A stretch of 64,000 nucleotides of DNA from Shinella lacus (GTDB lineage: Bacteria > Pseudomonadota > Alphaproteobacteria > Rhizobiales > Rhizobiaceae). The position numbers and the translations under genes were made by a program. Positions 62,650-64,000 of the stretch are shown piece by piece. Where the stretch lies: assembly GCF_010994755.1 (NCBI RefSeq), contig NZ_WHSB02000017.1:1-64000 (forward strand), in the 5' to 3' direction. The notes under the pieces were generated by a model, which saw only the letters and a program-made list of their open reading frames with translations, was not told the origin of the DNA and made no database searches. Positions within the stretch are counted from its first letter, which is position 1. Every line of letters begins with the position of its first letter.

Positions 62650-64000
62650 TTACGCGAAGCGGGCGAAAAACCCGCTCCAGGCCGGAAGTTCGATGTTTTC
62701 GTCATGCATCATGCTGTCGAAGCCGTGGCCTTCCAGAACGTCCAGCGTGCCGGAAGGCAGGTCGGCGAGGCGTGCGACCGGGCTCATGTTGAAGGCGCAG
62801 AAGACCTTCTCGTTGCCGTGCGTGCGCACAAAGGAGAGGATCGCGCCTTCGGCCGAATGGAACTCGATCTCGCCCTTTACGAGCGCGACGTGCTCCTTGC
62901 GGAAGGCGAGGAAGCGGCGGTAATGCGCGAGCACCGAGGCCTCGTCGCCCTCCTGCACATTAACCGCGCGCTCCAGATGCACCTCCGGAACCGGAAGCCA
63001 GGGCTTGCCCTGGCTGAAGCCGCCGGATTGCTCGCGGCTGTCCCAGACCATCGGCGTGCGGCAACCGTCTCGGCCCTTGAAATCCGGCCAGAACTGGATG
63101 CCGTAGGGGTCCTGCAAGTCCTCATAGGCGAGATCGGCTTCCGGCAAGGCAAGCTCCTCGCCCTGATAGATGCAGACCGAGCCGCGCAGCGACATCAGCA
63201 AGCTCGCCAAAAGCTTGGCATGGGCGTCGTGATCGGTGACGGCGCTGCCCCAGCGGCTGATATGGCGCATCACGTCATGGTTCGAGAAGGCCCAGCAGAC
63301 CCAGCCCTCGGGGGCCGCCTTTTCCAGCGCGCGCTGCGTTTCGGCGACGAAGGCCGGCGTCAGCGGCTCGGGTGCCAGGAATTCGAAGGCGTAGCACATG
63401 TGCATCTTGTCGCCGCCGGACGTATATTCGCCTGCGATTTCGAGGCCGCGCTGGCTGTCGCCCACCTCGCCGACGGCGGCGATGGCAGGGAACTCCTCCA
63501 TGACCGCGCGGAAGCGCTTCAGGAACTCCAGGTTCTCCGGCTGGTTCTTGTCGTAGAGATGTTCCTGGTAATTGTAGGGGTTCACGGCCGGCGCCGTCTG
63601 GGCGTTGCGGCGCTCGGGGGCGAGCGACGGGTTGTCGCGCAGTTCCTTGTCGTGGAAGTAGAAGTTGATCGTGTCGAGCCGGAAGCCATCGACGCCGCGC
63701 TCCAGCCAGAAGCGGGCGACCGAGAGCAGCGCGTCCTGCACTTCCGGGCTGTGCAGGTTGAGATCCGGCTGCGAGGTCAGGAAGTTGTGCATGTAATATT
63801 GCAGGCGCGTCGGATCCCACTGCCAGGCGGAGCCGCCGAAGATCGACAGCCAATTGTTGGGCGGCGTGCCGTCCGGCTTGGAATCCGCCCAGACATACCA
63901 GTCCGCCCGCGGATTGGTGCGCCGGGAACGGCTTTCGACGAACCAGGGATGCTTGTCAGAGGTGTGCGAAAGCACGAGGTCGATCATCACACGGATGTTG
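62650..64000 (-). CDS. aglA: alpha-glucosidase AglA (5' part beyond the right edge)
   Basis: About 450 residues of a GH13 enzyme are in the window; the N-terminal 100 or so residues lie beyond position 64000. Catalytic nucleophile Asp is in GFRLDTINFYF, the acid/base Glu in AAVGEVGD, and the third Asp in FSNHDVMRH; the C-terminus has a small beta domain. It hydrolyses imported alpha-glucosides (maltose, sucrose, trehalose-like). It is co-directional with aglK. The reading frame is open to the edge; no break is seen. Confidence 0.93.
   Translation of the reverse strand, partial: NIRVMIDLVLSHTSDKHPWFVESRSRRTNPRADWYVWADSKPDGTPPNNWLSIFGGSAWQWDPTRLQYYMHNFLTSQPDLNLHSPEVQDALLSVARFWLERGVDGFRLDTINFYFHDKELRDNPSLAPERRNAQTAPAVNPYNYQEHLYDKNQPENLEFLKRFRAVMEEFPAIAAVGEVGDSQRGLEIAGEYTSGGDKMHMCYAFEFLAPEPLTPAFVAETQRALEKAAPEGWVCWAFSNHDVMRHISRWGSAVTDHDAHAKLLASLLMSLRGSVCIYQGEELALPEADLAYEDLQDPYGIQFWPDFKGRDGCRTPMVWDSREQSGGFSQGKPWLPVPEVHLERAVNVQEGDEASVLAHYRRFLAFRKEHVALVKGEIEFHSAEGAILSFVRTHGNEKVFCAFNMSPVARLADLPSGTLDVLEGHGFDSMMHDENIELPAWSGFFARFA

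Overview
The window is GC-rich, densely coding and entirely chromosomal-housekeeping in character. It suggests a Rhizobiaceae bacterium (Sinorhizobium/Ensifer, Shinella or Rhizobium group). Lineage markers are a RirA iron regulator with cysteines at 91, 99 and 105, a NepR/PhyR general-stress pair with EcfG-type promoters, a CbrA-like kinase next to a phasin and an acetoacetyl-CoA synthetase, zwf-pgl-edd, the agl alpha-glucoside genes, and a tRNA-His with A73 and no encoded G-1. From memory, the order fbpA-rirA-dpp, iolA/mmsA, phaP-cbrA-fbpB-acsA2, potFGHI, aceA, puuAB, zwf-pgl-edd and agl resembles the Sinorhizobium meliloti chromosome; I could not check this by search. I see no insertion sequence, prophage, integron or CRISPR array.

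Layout. 0-0.4 kb: a strong leftward promoter with an AT-rich upstream region, probably for an rRNA operon outside the window. 0.4-3.9 kb: a stress cluster of small membrane or envelope genes (DUF1328, CsbD, a small exported protein, DUF3309, a glycine-zipper lipoprotein) beside nepR and phyR. Four of its transcription units carry GGAAC-N16/17-CGTT-like promoters. 3.9-10.2 kb: ridA, gntK and the dppABCDF peptide transporter. 10.2-13.7 kb: a long structured hairpin, a LuxR solo, a single-domain response regulator, and rirA divergent from the iron-binding protein fbpA with an Irr/ICE-like box between them. 13.7-18.5 kb: an M48 protease and DUF898 membrane-protein pair, then mmsA/iolA divergent from a LysR regulator around a long inverted repeat.

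18.5-26 kb: a c-di-GMP-responsive cellulose synthase operon (bcsA-bcsB-TPR gene-bcsN) with no cellulase gene. 26-28.5 kb: a DMT exporter with its TetR repressor, tRNA-His and a phasin. 28.7-38.3 kb: a large CbrA-like kinase, a fused iron permease, acetoacetyl-CoA synthetase and an AsmA protein. 38.3-42.3 kb: the potFGHI polyamine importer. 42.5-45.8 kb: a RamB-like regulator divergent from aceA. 45.8-53.3 kb: a LysR regulator, two tandem chemoreceptors, small ORFs and a BaiN-type flavoprotein. 53.4-60.5 kb: puuA-puuB polyamine catabolism, then the Entner-Doudoroff genes zwf-pgl-edd. 60.6-64 kb: a small exported basic protein, a PilZ-like protein, aglK and the 3' part of aglA, cut by the right edge.

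The genes combine scavenging (peptides, polyamines, iron, alpha-glucosides), storage and C2 metabolism (phasin, acetoacetyl-CoA synthetase, isocitrate lyase), and surface, stress and cell-cycle control (cellulose, the general stress response, CbrA). Where a start was moved downstream from the longest reading frame, the reason is given in the entry.
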